Origin: Candidatus Omnitrophota bacterium | GTDB lineage: Bacteria > Omnitrophota > Gorgyraeia > Gygaellales > Profunditerraquicolaceae | Assembly: GCA_030018895.1 (NCBI GenBank) | Contig: JASEHM010000007.1 | Location: 1-12,878, forward strand | Reading direction: 5' to 3' | Length of the DNA stretch: 12,878 bases | Shown: piece after piece, positions 12,421-12,878 of the stretch | Layout: the number at the start of each line of letters is the position of its first letter | Position numbering within the stretch: the first letter of the stretch is position 1 | Position numbers and translations under genes: made by a program | The notes under the pieces: generated by a model | The model's database searches: none | What the model saw: the letters and a program-made list of their open reading frames with translations, nothing else | Told to the model about the DNA's origin: nothing

Positions 12421-12878
12421 GTGAAAGAACCATTAAGAAAAAGGTTTATTTTCTTGGGTTTTTGTTTAGTAATAACAGGTTTACTCTTTATGTTATTTAG
12501 TGGAGATAAAGATAAAAAAGTAAACTCTGTATCCAGTACTACTCCCCGGCTAGCTTTTGAACCTGCTTATCTAAAATTGCACAAAACCGGCGAGTTGAAA
12601 AAACGCGCAGAAGAACTCTGGAACATAATGAAAAACTGTAGACTCTGCCCCCGACAATGTGGAGTAAATCGGCTTGCTGGCGAAAAGGGTTTTTGCCAGG
12701 CAACTTCTCAAGCTTTTGTGGCCTCATATCATCCCCATTTCGGAGAGGAAAAGCCCCTGGTAGGCAAAAGAGGCTCGGGAACCATATTCTTCACCAATTG
12801 TGGACTCAGGTGCGTCTTTTGTATAAATTGGCAGATTAGTCAAGGCGGAGAGGGAAAGGCAACAAGCATAGAAGAATT
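12421..12878 (+). CDS. Radical SAM protein, PflA/PflX-like, with N-terminal membrane segment (partial)
   Basis: The first 152 residues of a protein cut by the window end. Starting at GTG 12421 (stop codon directly upstream, GAAGAAG before it), it has a basic N-terminus and a hydrophobic stretch (about 9-26, FIFLGFCLVITGLLFMLF), then a PAYLKLHKTGELKKR segment, a four-cysteine cluster (NCRLCPRQCGVNRLAGEKGFC), and TIFFTNCGLRCVFCINW with the C-x3-C-x2-C [4Fe-4S] motif of radical SAM enzymes. This order matches the PflX-like (COG1313) family, related to pyruvate formate-lyase activators; the substrate is unknown. R-K-R-F-I before the hydrophobic run is a weak match to a Tat signal, so the protein may be exported folded or membrane-anchored. 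It follows the cysteine-motif membrane protein. Confidence 0.82.
   Translation, partial: MKEPLRKRFIFLGFCLVITGLLFMLFSGDKDKKVNSVSSTTPRLAFEPAYLKLHKTGELKKRAEELWNIMKNCRLCPRQCGVNRLAGEKGFCQATSQAFVASYHPHFGEEKPLVGKRGSGTIFFTNCGLRCVFCINWQISQGGEGKATSIEE

Noticed and set aside
12657..12839. A 60-codon + strand frame near the window end
   Set aside because: It overlaps in a different frame the radical SAM gene, whose cysteine motifs (CRLCPRQC, CGLRCVFC) are unmistakable.

Overview
The window reads as a piece of a moderately AT-rich, diderm bacterial chromosome with every convincing gene on the + strand. It has a signal-peptide-bearing beta-barrel porin, a CheA/CheC/CheD module, a diadenylate cyclase, a GxxExxY protein and many small palindromic intergenic repeats. 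That combination fits an uncultured PVC-type lineage such as Candidatus Omnitrophota. The assignment is inference from gene content and repeat style; no rRNA or marker gene is present to settle it.

Layout. (1) 1-450: a GxxExxY-protein gene bracketed by short inverted and direct repeats, a possible small cassette placed directly in front of cheA. (2) 453-5289: a chemotaxis-type signalling operon of cheA, a CheC-type phosphatase, cheD and a large REC-PAS-HisKA-HATPase-degenerate GGDEF kinase. No MCP, cheW, cheY, cheR or cheB is visible. (3) 5440-6822: an OprO/OprP-like porin. (4) 7147-8583: a membrane diadenylate cyclase (CdaA) fused in one reading frame to its usual partner CdaR/YbbR. (5) 8664-9902: a homocitrate/Re-citrate synthase-like enzyme. 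(6) 10300-11307: a barrel-only pyruvate kinase lacking the C-terminal regulatory domain, preceded by what looks like the tail of a lost amidase gene. (7) 11670-12878: a membrane protein with a GPC/SPC cysteine pair, then the first part of a PflA/PflX-like radical SAM protein with an N-terminal membrane or export segment. It is cut by the window end.

The most striking layer lies between genes. Three small elements (3263-3426, 9976-10117, 11342-11641) share terminal inverted repeats that start GTAACAGTTCAGC. Two of them are flanked by perfect 8-bp direct repeats (ATTTTTTA and TATTTATG). GTAA ends with 8-bp duplications are the hallmark of the IS66 family, so these look like non-autonomous IS66-type MITEs carrying REP-like palindromes. 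Removing the first copy restores a 9-nt cheD-kinase junction, which shows it landed inside an operon. A second family (core AAATTAGGGACAGCGCCCTA) appears as an inverted pair at 5283-5416 and a single copy at 7103-7126. Its inverted pair supplies the stop codon of the kinase gene and appears to have removed the end of its GGDEF-like domain.
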